From Gaetbulibacter sp. S0825 (GTDB taxonomy: Bacteria > Bacteroidota > Bacteroidia > Flavobacteriales > Flavobacteriaceae): a stretch of 64,000 nucleotides of DNA. Within the stretch, counting starts at the first letter, position 1; every line of letters starts with the position of its first letter. The notes below the pieces were generated by a model. That model was not told the DNA's origin. It did not search any database and saw only the letters and a program-made list of their open reading frames with translations. Location of the stretch: contig NZ_JAATJT010000003.1 of NCBI RefSeq assembly GCF_011777505.1, positions 1 to 64,000 on the forward strand. Direction: 5' to 3'. Shown in pieces: positions 18,661 through 27,535 of this stretch. Made by a program: the position numbers and the translations under genes.

Positions 18661-19386
18661 ATGAAGAAATCAATTTTATTATTAGTAGCTATTTTAAGTG
18701 TCTCATCAATTAATGCGCAATGGTGGGGAGGAAAAAAAATTAAAGGCAACGGAAACATGACAACTGAAACCAGAAATACTGGAGATTATGAAGGTATTAA
18801 ATGTGCTGGCTCAATGGATTATATATTAGTTGCTGGAAAAGAAGGAAAAATTACTCTTGAAGGGGAATCAAATTTATTAGAACATATTGTTACTGAAATT
18901 AAGGATGGCAATCTTATTGTAAAGGTAAAAAACAAAGTTAATTTAAGTCCAAGTTGGAATAAAACCATCAAGATTACGATTCCTTTTGAAGATATTAGCA
19001 ATGTATCTTTAGCTGGGTCTGGAGATTTATGGAATAAAGATGAAATTACTGCTACTAATTTTGGTGTGTCATTAGCAGGTTCGGGTGATGTTATACTTAA
19101 TATTGAAGCTTCTTCTGTTAAAGGTAGTCTTGCTGGCTCTGGTGATTTAACCTTAAAAGGTAGTACTAACGATTTAACAGTAAAAGTTGCTGGATCTGGA
19201 GATATTCATGCTTTTGGACTTCAAGCTAATAATACAACAGCTTCTATTGCTGGCTCTGGAGATATTGAAGTAGTAAGTAATAAGAGCTTAAAAGCTCGTG
19301 TCTCAGGTTCTGGTGACATTGAATATAAAGGCAACCCTGAAAAAGAAGATACTAAAGTATCAGGTTCTGGTACTATTAGTAACTAA
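18661..19386 (+). CDS. Head GIN domain (DUF2807) exported protein
   Basis: The 241-residue protein has a signal peptide (ILSVSSINAQ) and then a right-handed beta-repeat with seven variants of the ladder motif [A/S]GSGD (SLAGSGDLWNKD, SLAGSGDVILN, SLAGSGDLTLKG, KVAGSGDIHAFG, SIAGSGDIEVVS, RVSGSGDIEYKG, KVSGSGTI). This is the head GIN/DUF2807 putative auto-transporter adhesin family. The regular 20-23 residue periodicity is a protein-level repeat; the DNA has drifted. A terminator follows at once. Confidence 0.9.
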   Translation: MKKSILLLVAILSVSSINAQWWGGKKIKGNGNMTTETRNTGDYEGIKCAGSMDYILVAGKEGKITLEGESNLLEHIVTEIKDGNLIVKVKNKVNLSPSWNKTIKITIPFEDISNVSLAGSGDLWNKDEITATNFGVSLAGSGDVILNIEASSVKGSLAGSGDLTLKGSTNDLTVKVAGSGDIHAFGLQANNTTASIAGSGDIEVVSNKSLKARVSGSGDIEYKGNPEKEDTKVSGSGTISN

Positions 19387-19400
19387 GAACAATTATTTTA

Positions 19401-19433
19401 GTAAAAAAGCCACTCTATGAGCGGCTTTTTTTT
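19401..19433. terminator. Terminator between the head GIN gene and the UMF1 transporter
   Basis: GCCACTC/GAGCGGC (one A-C mismatch, loop TAT) is followed by eight T on the plus strand and preceded by six A, so it may also serve the converging transporter gene. Confidence 0.82.
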
Positions 19434-20745
19434 ATTTCACATATTTATTACCTTTTATAGTAAATAGAACGATGAGCGCTACTAAAAAGAATATTGCCAA
19501 AAATAGTACAGACCATTGCATAGAATTTGTAATTGAAATTAATAACCCAAAAACAAACATTCCTAATACAATGGCTATTTTTTCTGTAACGTCATAAAAA
19601 CTAAAATATGTAGCATGGTCTTCAGTCTCTGGTAAAAGTTTTGAATAAGTAGAACGCGCTAAAGATTGTGTAGCACCCAAAACTAGACCCAAAACACCTC
19701 CAAGCACGTAAAAATACATATCAACATTTTCTTGACTTTTGTCTAAGCTAAAAGCTAAAAAGCAAACCAATCCCCAAATTATCAAGGTTATTTTTAAGGC
19801 TGTTAAGTTACCATACTTATTAGATAGTCTTGAAAAAATAAAAGCTCCAGCTATAGCTACAATTTGAACGAGCAGAATAGTTAAAATAAGGTTGGCAGTA
19901 GGTAAGCCTAACTCCTCGCTTCCAAAAATTCCAGCCATTAACACAATTGTTTGAACGCCAACACTAAAAAAAGAAAAAGACACTAAAAAGCGTTTTAAAT
20001 CTTTGTATTCATTCAATTCTTTTGCCACTTTCTTCAACTCATTAAAACCTTTCCATATATAATCTTTTTCTGGTTTTTGATTATAAACATTATTAGGTAA
20101 ATGTCTGTAGGTTATTTGTGCAAATCCTAACCACCAAATACCAACTAATAAAAACGTAATTCTTGAACCATAGGCTTCATCCAAAAACCCAAAAACGCCT
20201 GTTTGAATAAGAACCATACAAAGAACCATTAAAATCACTGATCCTATATAACCAAAAATAAAACCTTTAGCGCTCACATTATCTTGTTGTTCTGGATAAG
20301 CTATTTCAGGTAAGTAGGCATTGTAAAACACAATACTTCCCCAAAAACCTACACCTGCTGTAATTGTAAAAAATAAGGCAACCCAAAGTGTAGATTCATC
20401 TTTAAAGAAAAACAAGCACATTACTGATAGTGATCCTAACAGACAAAAGAATTTAAGGAATTTTAATTTGTTCCCTGTATAATCGGCAATACCAGAGAGT
20501 ATTGGAGATATTATTCCTACAATTAAAAAAGTAAGAGACAGTGTATAATTATAAAGTGTGGTAGGATTCCAACTTGTCCCAAGAAAAGTTATGCTACCTT
20601 CTAGATTGGCAAATGAAGACGTCATACTACTATAATATATAGGGAATACAGCAGTACTAATAACCAATGAATAAACCGAGTTTGCCCAATCATAAAACGC
20701 CCAAGCATTGAGTAGCTTCTTATTACCTTTTTCTAATGTTGCCAT
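19432..20745 (-). CDS. UMF1-family MFS transporter (downstream copy)
   Basis: The 437-residue protein has about 12 membrane helices. The N-terminal KKLLNAWAFYDWANSVYSLVI and the later AYLPEIAYPEQQDNVSAKGF match the UMF1 (Atg22-like) subfamily of major facilitator transporters. It is plainly a paralogue of the gene directly upstream (shared LLNAWAFYDWANSVY, YPEQQD, SAKGF, ARSTYSKLLPET, SYFSFYDVTEKI), so the pair is a tandem duplication. One base separates the two genes. The substrate is unknown. Confidence 0.88.
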   Translation of the reverse strand: MATLEKGNKKLLNAWAFYDWANSVYSLVISTAVFPIYYSSMTSSFANLEGSITFLGTSWNPTTLYNYTLSLTFLIVGIISPILSGIADYTGNKLKFLKFFCLLGSLSVMCLFFFKDESTLWVALFFTITAGVGFWGSIVFYNAYLPEIAYPEQQDNVSAKGFIFGYIGSVILMVLCMVLIQTGVFGFLDEAYGSRITFLLVGIWWLGFAQITYRHLPNNVYNQKPEKDYIWKGFNELKKVAKELNEYKDLKRFLVSFSFFSVGVQTIVLMAGIFGSEELGLPTANLILTILLVQIVAIAGAFIFSRLSNKYGNLTALKITLIIWGLVCFLAFSLDKSQENVDMYFYVLGGVLGLVLGATQSLARSTYSKLLPETEDHATYFSFYDVTEKIAIVLGMFVFGLLISITNSMQWSVLFLAIFFLVALIVLFTIKGNKYVK

Positions 20746-20746
20746 A

Positions 20747-22078
20747 TTAAGACTTTGTTGTTAATTGTAATTTTTTAGGAATCCTAAAGAGTAAAATAAT
20801 TCCAAATAAGAAAAATACAAGCAAAAATAAAATGGCATTTCGCATGGTTCCTGTAATTTGGTCAACAGTTCCATAAATACTCATTCCTATAATAATTCCT
20901 ATTTTTTCAGTCACATCATAAAAACTAAAATATGATGTTGTGTCTTTAGTCTCTGGTAAAAATTTTGAATACGTTGAACGTGATAATGCTTGCACGCCTC
21001 CCATTACAAAACCTACAACTGCAGCAGTCATATAAAACTCTATTGGAGTTTTAACAAAATAGGCAAACACACAAATAAGCATCCAAATAGTATTAATACC
21101 AATTAGCGTTGGTATGTTTCCATATTTGGCTGAAGCCCTAGATGTCAAGCTTGCACCAAAAACCGCCACTAATTGTATGACCAAAATACTAATAATCAGC
21201 CCTAAGGTTTTTTCATTATTGTCTGCCCAGGAAATTTCTTCTTCTCCAAAATACACAGCCATTAACATAATAGTTTGCACAGCCATACTGTAAACAAAAT
21301 AGGCATATAAGAAACGCTTCAACCTTAAGTTTTCTTTAAGTTGTTTCCAAACAGAATTCAATTCTTTAAAACCGTTTAACAAAACATCTTTAATAACTTT
21401 TTTCTCTTGTGAATTTCCTTTAGGTAAATGATAAAAAGTGTATTGAGCAAATAGCATCCACCAAACACCAACAGTTATAAAAGAAATTCTCATCGCTACC
21501 ATAGCAGCCTCTTGTTCGCTTCCTTCTATAGCAAACCAATTAGGTTTCATAACCATTGCCAAATTGGCTAATAATAAAATTACACTTCCAATATACCCTA
21601 TAGAAAATCCTTTGGCACTAATGGCATCTTGTTGTTCTGGATAAGCAATATCAGGTAGATAGGAATTGTAAAATACCAAGCTTCCCCAATACCCTATTAA
21701 CCCACAAAAATAGAAGAACAAACTTATGTAAATATGCTCCAAACTAAACCAAAACATACCTATACATCCCAAACTTCCTATATAACAGAAAAACTTCAAA
21801 AATAATTTCTTGTTTCCAGTATAATCTGCAATTCCAGATAAAATAGGCGATAAAATAGTAACTACAAAAAATGTAAAAGCAGTTACAAAAGATATAAGTG
21901 CTGTACTTTTAAAATCAAAACCTAAAAAACGAACGCTTTTTACAGCATCTAAAAATAAAGCTGAATAGAATATTGGAAAAATAGCAGAAGCAATAGTTAG
22001 CGTATAAACCGAATTTGCCCAATCGTAAAACGCCCAAGCATTGAGCAATTTTTTGCTTCCCTTTTTTAATATTGCCAT
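20747..22078 (-). CDS. UMF1-family MFS transporter (upstream copy)
   Basis: I start at the ATG at 22078 (443 residues); the TTG two codons earlier adds only MF. About 12 membrane helices are seen, with the same family segments as the downstream copy (LLNAWAFYDWANSVYTLTI, YLPDIAYPEQQDAISAKGF, SRSTYSKFLPETKDTTSYF). A hairpin terminator of the M48 gene ends just 8 bases before this start codon, leaving almost no room for a leader, so expression may depend on readthrough or on a promoter inside the hairpin region. Confidence 0.88.
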   Translation of the reverse strand: MAILKKGSKKLLNAWAFYDWANSVYTLTIASAIFPIFYSALFLDAVKSVRFLGFDFKSTALISFVTAFTFFVVTILSPILSGIADYTGNKKLFLKFFCYIGSLGCIGMFWFSLEHIYISLFFYFCGLIGYWGSLVFYNSYLPDIAYPEQQDAISAKGFSIGYIGSVILLLANLAMVMKPNWFAIEGSEQEAAMVAMRISFITVGVWWMLFAQYTFYHLPKGNSQEKKVIKDVLLNGFKELNSVWKQLKENLRLKRFLYAYFVYSMAVQTIMLMAVYFGEEEISWADNNEKTLGLIISILVIQLVAVFGASLTSRASAKYGNIPTLIGINTIWMLICVFAYFVKTPIEFYMTAAVVGFVMGGVQALSRSTYSKFLPETKDTTSYFSFYDVTEKIGIIIGMSIYGTVDQITGTMRNAILFLLVFFLFGIILLFRIPKKLQLTTKS

Positions 22079-22079
22079 A

Positions 22080-22109
22080 AACAAAAAGCTGCTCTATTAT
22101 GAGCAGCTT
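22080..22109 (-). terminator. Terminator of the M48 peptidase gene
   Basis: An AGCTGCTC/GAGCAGCT stem (8 bp, perfect) with a 6-base loop is followed by five T on the minus strand. It directly abuts the UMF1 start codon. Confidence 0.8.
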
Positions 22110-22145
22110 CTAAAGTAAACATTTATTTTTAACCTTAAGAATGAT

Positions 22146-22964
22146 TTATTCTCTAAAAGAAGTGATTCCAAATTTTGCAGCTTCCTTTTTTGCCGTCGGA
22201 GCTAGCTTTTGCAAATTAGCAATTCTGGTGTCATTAGAAGGGTGAGTACTTAAAAATTCTGGTGGTGCTTGTCCTCCACTATTGGCTTTCATACGTTTCC
22301 ATAACTCAGCTGCTTCATCAGGATTATAACCAGCAATTGCCATTATATACAACCCTATTCTATCTGCTTCAGTTTCATGTGCTCTACTAAAAGGCAACAT
22401 TACACCAACTGTAGAACCAATTCCGTAGTATTGATTGAAAGCATTTCTTGACTTTTCATCTTTAATTGCTATGTTTCCCGCAATTGCAACTCCTTGCTGC
22501 AATAAACCAGCGCTCATACGTTGCTGACCATGATTTGCCAAAGCATGTGCAACTTCGTGTCCCATAATAGCAGCTACTCCTGTTTCATTAGCAGCAATTG
22601 GTAAAATCCCTGTATAAAAGACTATTTTACCTCCAGGCATACACCAAGCATTAACTGTTTTATCATCTACTAAATTATATTCCCATTTATAATCATTTAA
22701 ATATCCTTGATATCCATTGGCATTTAGCCAACGTTCAGCAGCTACTGCAATTCGCTGTCCAACCCTAGTTATCATTTCAGCATCTTTAGTTCCTTTTACC
22801 ACTTTATTTTCACTTAAAAACTGGTCGTACTGTGCAAAAGCAGTCGGAAAAAGCTGGTCGTTTGGTACCAAAGCCATTGTTTTTTTTCCAGTAAAAGGAT
22901 TTGTAGCACATGAAAGAAATAAAGCTATTATTCCAAAAGTAACTATTAATTTACGAGATTTCAT
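22146..22964 (-). CDS. M48-family metallopeptidase lipoprotein
   Basis: The 272-residue protein has a lipoprotein signal ending FLSCATNPFTGK. The zinc motif is MGHEVAHALANHG (HExxH), with the third ligand in HETEADRIGL. This matches the BepA/LoiP-type M48 proteases, which act on envelope proteins in the periplasm. The mid-protein segment NDYKWEYNLVDDKTVNAWCMPGG and the C-terminal FLSTHPSNDTRI are conserved family features. It ends with its own terminator. Confidence 0.93.
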   Translation of the reverse strand: MKSRKLIVTFGIIALFLSCATNPFTGKKTMALVPNDQLFPTAFAQYDQFLSENKVVKGTKDAEMITRVGQRIAVAAERWLNANGYQGYLNDYKWEYNLVDDKTVNAWCMPGGKIVFYTGILPIAANETGVAAIMGHEVAHALANHGQQRMSAGLLQQGVAIAGNIAIKDEKSRNAFNQYYGIGSTVGVMLPFSRAHETEADRIGLYIMAIAGYNPDEAAELWKRMKANSGGQAPPEFLSTHPSNDTRIANLQKLAPTAKKEAAKFGITSFRE

Positions 22965-23156
22965 CTGTTTATTTTTTTAATGGTTAAATGCAACCTTTAA
23001 TATTTAATATCTTGTTAAGACATTTTAAAAATACAAAAAAGGTTTCTTAAATTTAAGACACAACTAATGATAATTTGTCACATTAAAAACTTTGTAATAA
23101 TTTCAATTTTTTATCGACTTAATTAAAAAGAACCAAAAATTTGCTAAATTAATACT

Positions 23157-23639
23157 ATGAAAAAGATTTTATTTCTTTCGTTTATTAGCTTTTGTTTAAG
23201 TTGCAATAGCTCAGCTCAAAAAAAAGAATCTGAAAAAAGTTTTCCAATTACAAAAACTGAAGCCGAGTGGAAAGCAGAACTCACAGATTTACAATATTAC
23301 GTACTAAGAGAAGCTGGTACAGAGCCTGCATTTAGTAGCTCATTTAACGATAACCATTTAAAAGGTGTATATGTTTGTGCAGCTTGTGAAACACCATTGT
23401 TTAAAAGCGATCACAAATACGATTCTCGCTCTGGTTGGCCTAGTTTTGATAGAGAAATTAAAGGAAATGTAGCCTTTTCAGTAGATTATAATATAGGCGT
23501 TGCCAGAAAAGAAGAACATTGCGCCACTTGTGGAGGTCATTTAGGACACGTGTTTGATGATGGACCAAGAGAAACTACTGGATTACGTCATTGTGTTAAT
23601 GGTGCTGCACTAAAATTTATTTCAAAAAAAGATGACTAA
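23157..23639 (+). CDS. msrB: Peptide-methionine (R)-S-oxide reductase, lipoprotein
   Basis: The 160-residue protein has a lipoprotein signal (FCLSCNSSAQ), so it is an envelope-located MsrB. The reductase domain has the two zinc-binding CxxC pairs (CAAC and CATC), RSGWPSF, GGHLGHVFDDGP and the catalytic RHCVNGAAL. It repairs methionine-R-sulfoxide in exported proteins. The stop codon overlaps the start of the following DinB-fold gene by 8 bases (ATGACTAAC), so the two are translationally coupled. Confidence 0.95.
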   Translation: MKKILFLSFISFCLSCNSSAQKKESEKSFPITKTEAEWKAELTDLQYYVLREAGTEPAFSSSFNDNHLKGVYVCAACETPLFKSDHKYDSRSGWPSFDREIKGNVAFSVDYNIGVARKEEHCATCGGHLGHVFDDGPRETTGLRHCVNGAALKFISKKDD

Positions 23640-24186
23640 CAGTTATTTATCTAGCATAATAAAACAATTTGAATACTACAAATCACTTGGTGATAAGACT
23701 TTTGAGCAATTAAGTAATGAACATATTCATTGGCAATATAATAACGAAAGCAACAGTGTCGCCATAATTGTTAAGCACATTGTTGGTAATATGTTGTCTC
23801 GCTGGACCAATTTTTTAACAGAAGATGGTGAAAAAATATGGCGTGAACGTGATAAAGAATTCATAGATACTTACAACTACAAAGAAGACATGTTAATGGA
23901 TTGGAATAAAGGTTGGGAATGTCTTTTTGAAGCCATAAAACCTTTAGAAGAAAATCAACTTGAACAAATCATCTATATTCGTAACCAAGGACATACAGTT
24001 ACCGAAGCTATTAACAGACAATTGGCGCATTACTCTTACCACATAGGGCAAATTGTTTTTTTAGGCAAGATGATAACCAATAATCATTGGAAACCCTTAT
24101 CAATACCCAAAGGAAAATCAAGTAGTTACAACCAAGAAAAATTTGCTAAAGATAAAGGCAGAAGACATTTTACAGACGATTTATAA
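23632..24186 (+). CDS. DinB-superfamily protein (DUF1572-like)
   Basis: The 184-residue helical protein has the DUF1572/DinB four-helix pattern with likely metal-binding histidines (VKHIVGNMLSRW, NRQLAHYSYHIGQIVFLGKM). It is translationally coupled to msrB. Members may be thiol-dependent metalloenzymes, but no substrate is known. The 3' end overlaps the convergent TlpA-like gene by 6 bases (shared TTATAA). Confidence 0.85.
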   Translation: MTNSYLSSIIKQFEYYKSLGDKTFEQLSNEHIHWQYNNESNSVAIIVKHIVGNMLSRWTNFLTEDGEKIWRERDKEFIDTYNYKEDMLMDWNKGWECLFEAIKPLEENQLEQIIYIRNQGHTVTEAINRQLAHYSYHIGQIVFLGKMITNNHWKPLSIPKGKSSSYNQEKFAKDKGRRHFTDDL

Positions 24187-25476
24187 TTTAATAGATGTAT
24201 TAACCAATTTATCCTTTAAGATGGCTTCAACCTCTTCAGCAGTTGGGTCAACAGCTAAAATTTCACCAGAGCCATCAATTAAAAACATGCCGCCACCGCC
24301 ATTCATAACATTATACTTCTCCCAAATTTTATTTTGCCTATCCAACTCAATTAAATTTAACCAAGGCCATTGCTCTTTATCCATAAACTTGTTGTAAGCG
24401 TTTAAATTTTTAAACTCTCCTGCTACACCAACAATGGTGAACCCTTTGTCCTTATATTTTTCATAAACTGGTCTTATTTTTCGAGATTTTACAATACAAG
24501 GTCCACACCAAGTTGCCCAAAGGTCTAATAATACAATCTTATTTTTATCTACAATTGGTTTTAGTTCATAGGCTACATTATTGATATCTGGTGCTTTAAA
24601 GTTAATATACTGACCACCAGGTTGAAGCTCGGTATAGCCAATCCACAGGTTTTGAGCGAGTTTAGAATATGGATGATTTGGGTATTTAGCACTCAATGTG
24701 TTATAAGCCTCTACTATTTTTTCCTTTGGTGCTTTGCTGTAATTTAAACTTTGCATATCTCTCATCAAAATAGAATAAGATACTAAAGAAGGGTTTGCTT
24801 CTATAAATTCATATTTTTTATTTTGAAATTGTTTAGACAATATATTAACGACTGAATCTAATTCTTTTCCTATTTCACTTCTGTGTTTTTTAGCTTTTTC
24901 TAATTTTCTAATGCTTTGATAAATTGGTACTTTTTCTTCCTGAGATTTAGCTTCTCTCAAACGAGAAAATAACTCATTGTACTCTTTTGAGTTGAATTTT
25001 TCAAATGAATCAAATAGATTGTAATCTTCATAAACAGCAGTAAGTTGGTTATTATAACCATCTTGAATTGAATCTAAATATATTTGATATAAATTGTTGT
25101 TTTCGCCACCCTCACGTGTAAATTTATTAGAATTATCTTGGTCATATAAATTAAAAACTATATCGGCATTTTCCGAAAAAAACTGAGTAGGCATAAAACT
25201 TCCAGTTACTAGTTCATCTTTAAAAATAAGTTGATACATTTCTATCTCATCAGACACAAACTTATGCTCAAACTTGCCATTAATTATCGGAATAGTATCT
25301 ATTATATCTTGTCTGGGATCATCTGTAGCCTTCAACAAAAAAAGAGTATCACTCACTCTATCTACTACAGTTCCTTTGAGCACTGATACATTAATTATTG
25401 ATTTTCTATTATCATTCTCACATGAAAAAACGTAAATAATAATTAATAAAACAAAAAGTATATTCTGTGCTTTCAT
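24181..25476 (-). CDS. TlpA-family disulfide reductase lipoprotein with DUF4369-like domain
   Basis: The 431-residue protein has a lipoprotein signal (IIYVFSCEND). An N-terminal DUF4369-like beta domain (about 25-130) is followed by a helical linker (about 130-280) and a C-terminal thioredoxin domain with DLWATWCGPCIVKSR (CxxC) and a downstream cis-proline region. It probably handles disulfides in the periplasm. The gene converges on, and slightly overlaps, the msrB-DinB pair, so redox repair functions cluster here. Confidence 0.9.
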   Translation of the reverse strand: MKAQNILFVLLIIIYVFSCENDNRKSIINVSVLKGTVVDRVSDTLFLLKATDDPRQDIIDTIPIINGKFEHKFVSDEIEMYQLIFKDELVTGSFMPTQFFSENADIVFNLYDQDNSNKFTREGGENNNLYQIYLDSIQDGYNNQLTAVYEDYNLFDSFEKFNSKEYNELFSRLREAKSQEEKVPIYQSIRKLEKAKKHRSEIGKELDSVVNILSKQFQNKKYEFIEANPSLVSYSILMRDMQSLNYSKAPKEKIVEAYNTLSAKYPNHPYSKLAQNLWIGYTELQPGGQYINFKAPDINNVAYELKPIVDKNKIVLLDLWATWCGPCIVKSRKIRPVYEKYKDKGFTIVGVAGEFKNLNAYNKFMDKEQWPWLNLIELDRQNKIWEKYNVMNGGGGMFLIDGSGEILAVDPTAEEVEAILKDKLVNTSIKL

Positions 25477-25612
25477 AATTGGTTAGCTTTGTATAAAAGT
25501 AATTATTTAACCACAATTTATATACCATTAAATTTTAAAATCATAACTATTTAATTATTCAAATGTGATTTCGTAAATTCGTAGCCTAAATTTAAGACTT
25601 AAATATATACTC

Positions 25613-26989
25613 ATGAGTAAATACGATATAATTGTTCTTGGAAGTGGTCCAGGAGGCTATGTTACCGCTATTAGAGCGTCTCAATTAGGATTTAAAACAG
25701 CAGTAGTTGAAAAGGAAAGCCTTGGTGGTGTTTGTTTAAATTGGGGCTGTATTCCTACGAAAGCGTTGTTAAAATCGGCTCAAGTTTTTGAATATTTAAA
25801 ACATGCCGAAGATTATGGACTTTCTGTAAAAGATGCCGATAAAGATTTTGATGCGGTTGTAAAGCGTAGTAGAAATGTTGCAGATGGTATGAGTAAAGGG
25901 GTTCAGTTTCTTCTTAAAAAGAACAAAGTTGATGTTATTAATGGGTATGGCAAAATAAAACCTGGCAAAAAAGTAGATGTTGATGGTATTGAGTACAGTG
26001 CAGATCATATTATTATTGCTACTGGAGCACGTTCTCGAGAATTACTAAGCTTACCACAAGATGGTAAAAAAGTTATTGGTTATCGTGAAGCTTTAACACT
26101 AGAAAAGCAACCAAAAAAGATGATTATAGTTGGCTCTGGAGCCATTGGCGTTGAGTTTGCTTATTTCTATAACTCAATGGGAACAGAGGTTACTGTAGTT
26201 GAGTATATGCCAAAAATAGTTCCTGTTGAAGATGAAGATGTTTCAAAACAACTAGAACGTTCTTTCAAAAAAAGTGGTATTAAAATAATGACTTCGGCTG
26301 AAGTGACTAGTGTTGATACTTCTGGTAAAGGAGTAAAAGCTACAGTGAAAACTAAAAAAGGAGAAGAAGTGTTAGAAGCAGATATGGTGCTTTCGGCAGT
26401 TGGTATTAAAACGAATATCGAAAATATTGGATTGGAAGATGTTGGTATTGTTGTAGATAAAGATAAAATTATAGTTAACGATTACTACCAAACAAATATT
26501 CCCGGATACTACGCTATTGGAGATGTTACTCCAGGTCAAGCATTAGCTCACGTTGCATCTGCTGAGGGGATTTTATGTGTTGAAAAAATTGCAGGACAGC
26601 ATGTGGAAGCACTAGATTACGGTAATATTCCTGGATGTACGTACTGTTCACCTGAAATTGCAAGTGTTGGTCTAACTGAAGCTCAAGCAAAAGAACAAGG
26701 TTTAGATATTAAAGTTGGTAAGTTTCCCTTTTCAGCATCTGGTAAGGCAAGTGCTGGCGGACATAAAGATGGTTTTGTAAAAGTGATTTTTGATGCCAAA
26801 TATGGCGAATGGTTAGGCTGCCACATGATTGGTGCTGGAGTAACTGATATGATTGCCGAAGCTGTTTTAGGAAGAAAACTAGAAACTACAGGACACGAAG
26901 TATTAAAAGCGGTACATCCTCACCCAACCATGAGTGAAGCGGTTATGGAAGCTGTAGCTGCTGCTTACGGTGAAGTAATTCATATTTAA
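25613..26989 (+). CDS. lpdA: Dihydrolipoyl dehydrogenase
   Basis: The 458-residue flavoprotein is the E3 component of 2-oxoacid dehydrogenase complexes. The FAD motif GSGPGGYVTAIRASQLG opens the protein, then the redox disulfide GGVCLNWGCIPTKALLK, the NAD-binding GSGAIGVEFAYFYNSMG, the YAIGDVTPG segment, and the C-terminal active-site HPHPTMSEAV. It is followed by a terminator and stands alone, not next to E1/E2 genes. Confidence 0.96.
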   Translation: MSKYDIIVLGSGPGGYVTAIRASQLGFKTAVVEKESLGGVCLNWGCIPTKALLKSAQVFEYLKHAEDYGLSVKDADKDFDAVVKRSRNVADGMSKGVQFLLKKNKVDVINGYGKIKPGKKVDVDGIEYSADHIIIATGARSRELLSLPQDGKKVIGYREALTLEKQPKKMIIVGSGAIGVEFAYFYNSMGTEVTVVEYMPKIVPVEDEDVSKQLERSFKKSGIKIMTSAEVTSVDTSGKGVKATVKTKKGEEVLEADMVLSAVGIKTNIENIGLEDVGIVVDKDKIIVNDYYQTNIPGYYAIGDVTPGQALAHVASAEGILCVEKIAGQHVEALDYGNIPGCTYCSPEIASVGLTEAQAKEQGLDIKVGKFPFSASGKASAGGHKDGFVKVIFDAKYGEWLGCHMIGAGVTDMIAEAVLGRKLETTGHEVLKAVHPHPTMSEAVMEAVAAAYGEVIHI

Positions 26990-27017
26990 TAAAAAAACAA
27001 AAAATATTAAATACAAA

Positions 27018-27044
27018 GCAGCCCTTTATGGGTTGCTTTTTTTT
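27018..27044 (+). terminator. Terminator of lpdA
   Basis: The stem GCAGCCC/GGGTTGC (one G-T wobble, loop TTTAT) is followed by eight T. The T run ends inside the converging aroQ stop region. Confidence 0.85.
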
Positions 27045-27459
27045 ATAAAAAACTTTGAATAGCCAACTCATAACTCTGCAATCCAAAACCTAGAATTACA
27101 CCATGTGAGTTAGGAGAAATATAAGATTGATGTCTAAACTCTTCTCTTGAAAATGTATTAGAAATATGCACTTCTACAACTGGTGTTTCAATAGCTTTTA
27201 CAGCATCTCCAATACCAACAGATGTATGTGTATACGCAGCGGCATTCAATATAATACCATCATAAGCAAAACCAGCTTCTTGCAATTTATCTATAAGCTC
27301 CCCTTCTATGTTAGATTGGAAATGTTCTAAACTCACTTCTGGGTATTTTTCTTTAACAGTTTCAAAAAACTCCATAAATGTTAAGCTTCCATAAATATTT
27401 GGCTCTCGTTTTCCAAGCAAATTGAGATTTGGGCCGTTTATGATGATAATTTTTTTCAT
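27043..27459 (-). CDS. aroQ: Type II 3-dehydroquinate dehydratase
   Basis: The 138-residue shikimate-pathway enzyme has GPNLNLLGKREPNIYG (catalytic tyrosine and loop), EHFQSNIEGELIDKLQ, ILNAAAYTHTSVGI and VEVHISNTFSREEFRHQS, all family hallmarks. The catalytic His and Arg are present. It is oriented away from the xerD region, a familiar flavobacterial neighbourhood, here with two small barrel genes between them. Confidence 0.95.
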   Translation of the reverse strand: MKKIIIINGPNLNLLGKREPNIYGSLTFMEFFETVKEKYPEVSLEHFQSNIEGELIDKLQEAGFAYDGIILNAAAYTHTSVGIGDAVKAIETPVVEVHISNTFSREEFRHQSYISPNSHGVILGFGLQSYELAIQSFL

Positions 27460-27485
27460 ATATCAAATGTATCAAAAAATAATGC

Positions 27486-27521
27486 ATAAAAAAACCGAAG
27501 CTTTGAACTTCGGTTTTTTTG
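27486..27521. terminator. Terminator of the 201-residue barrel gene
   Basis: The perfect stem ACCGAAG/CTTCGGT with loop CTTTGAA is flanked by A and T runs on both sides. It serves the minus-strand barrel gene. Confidence 0.85.
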
Positions 27522-27535
27522 AAATAATGTCGTTA

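Noticed and set aside
18661-19386. Tandem GSGD repeats considered as a DNA repeat or CRISPR-like array
   Set aside because: The repeats are protein-level beta-helix ladders with drifting codons, and the frame is continuous.
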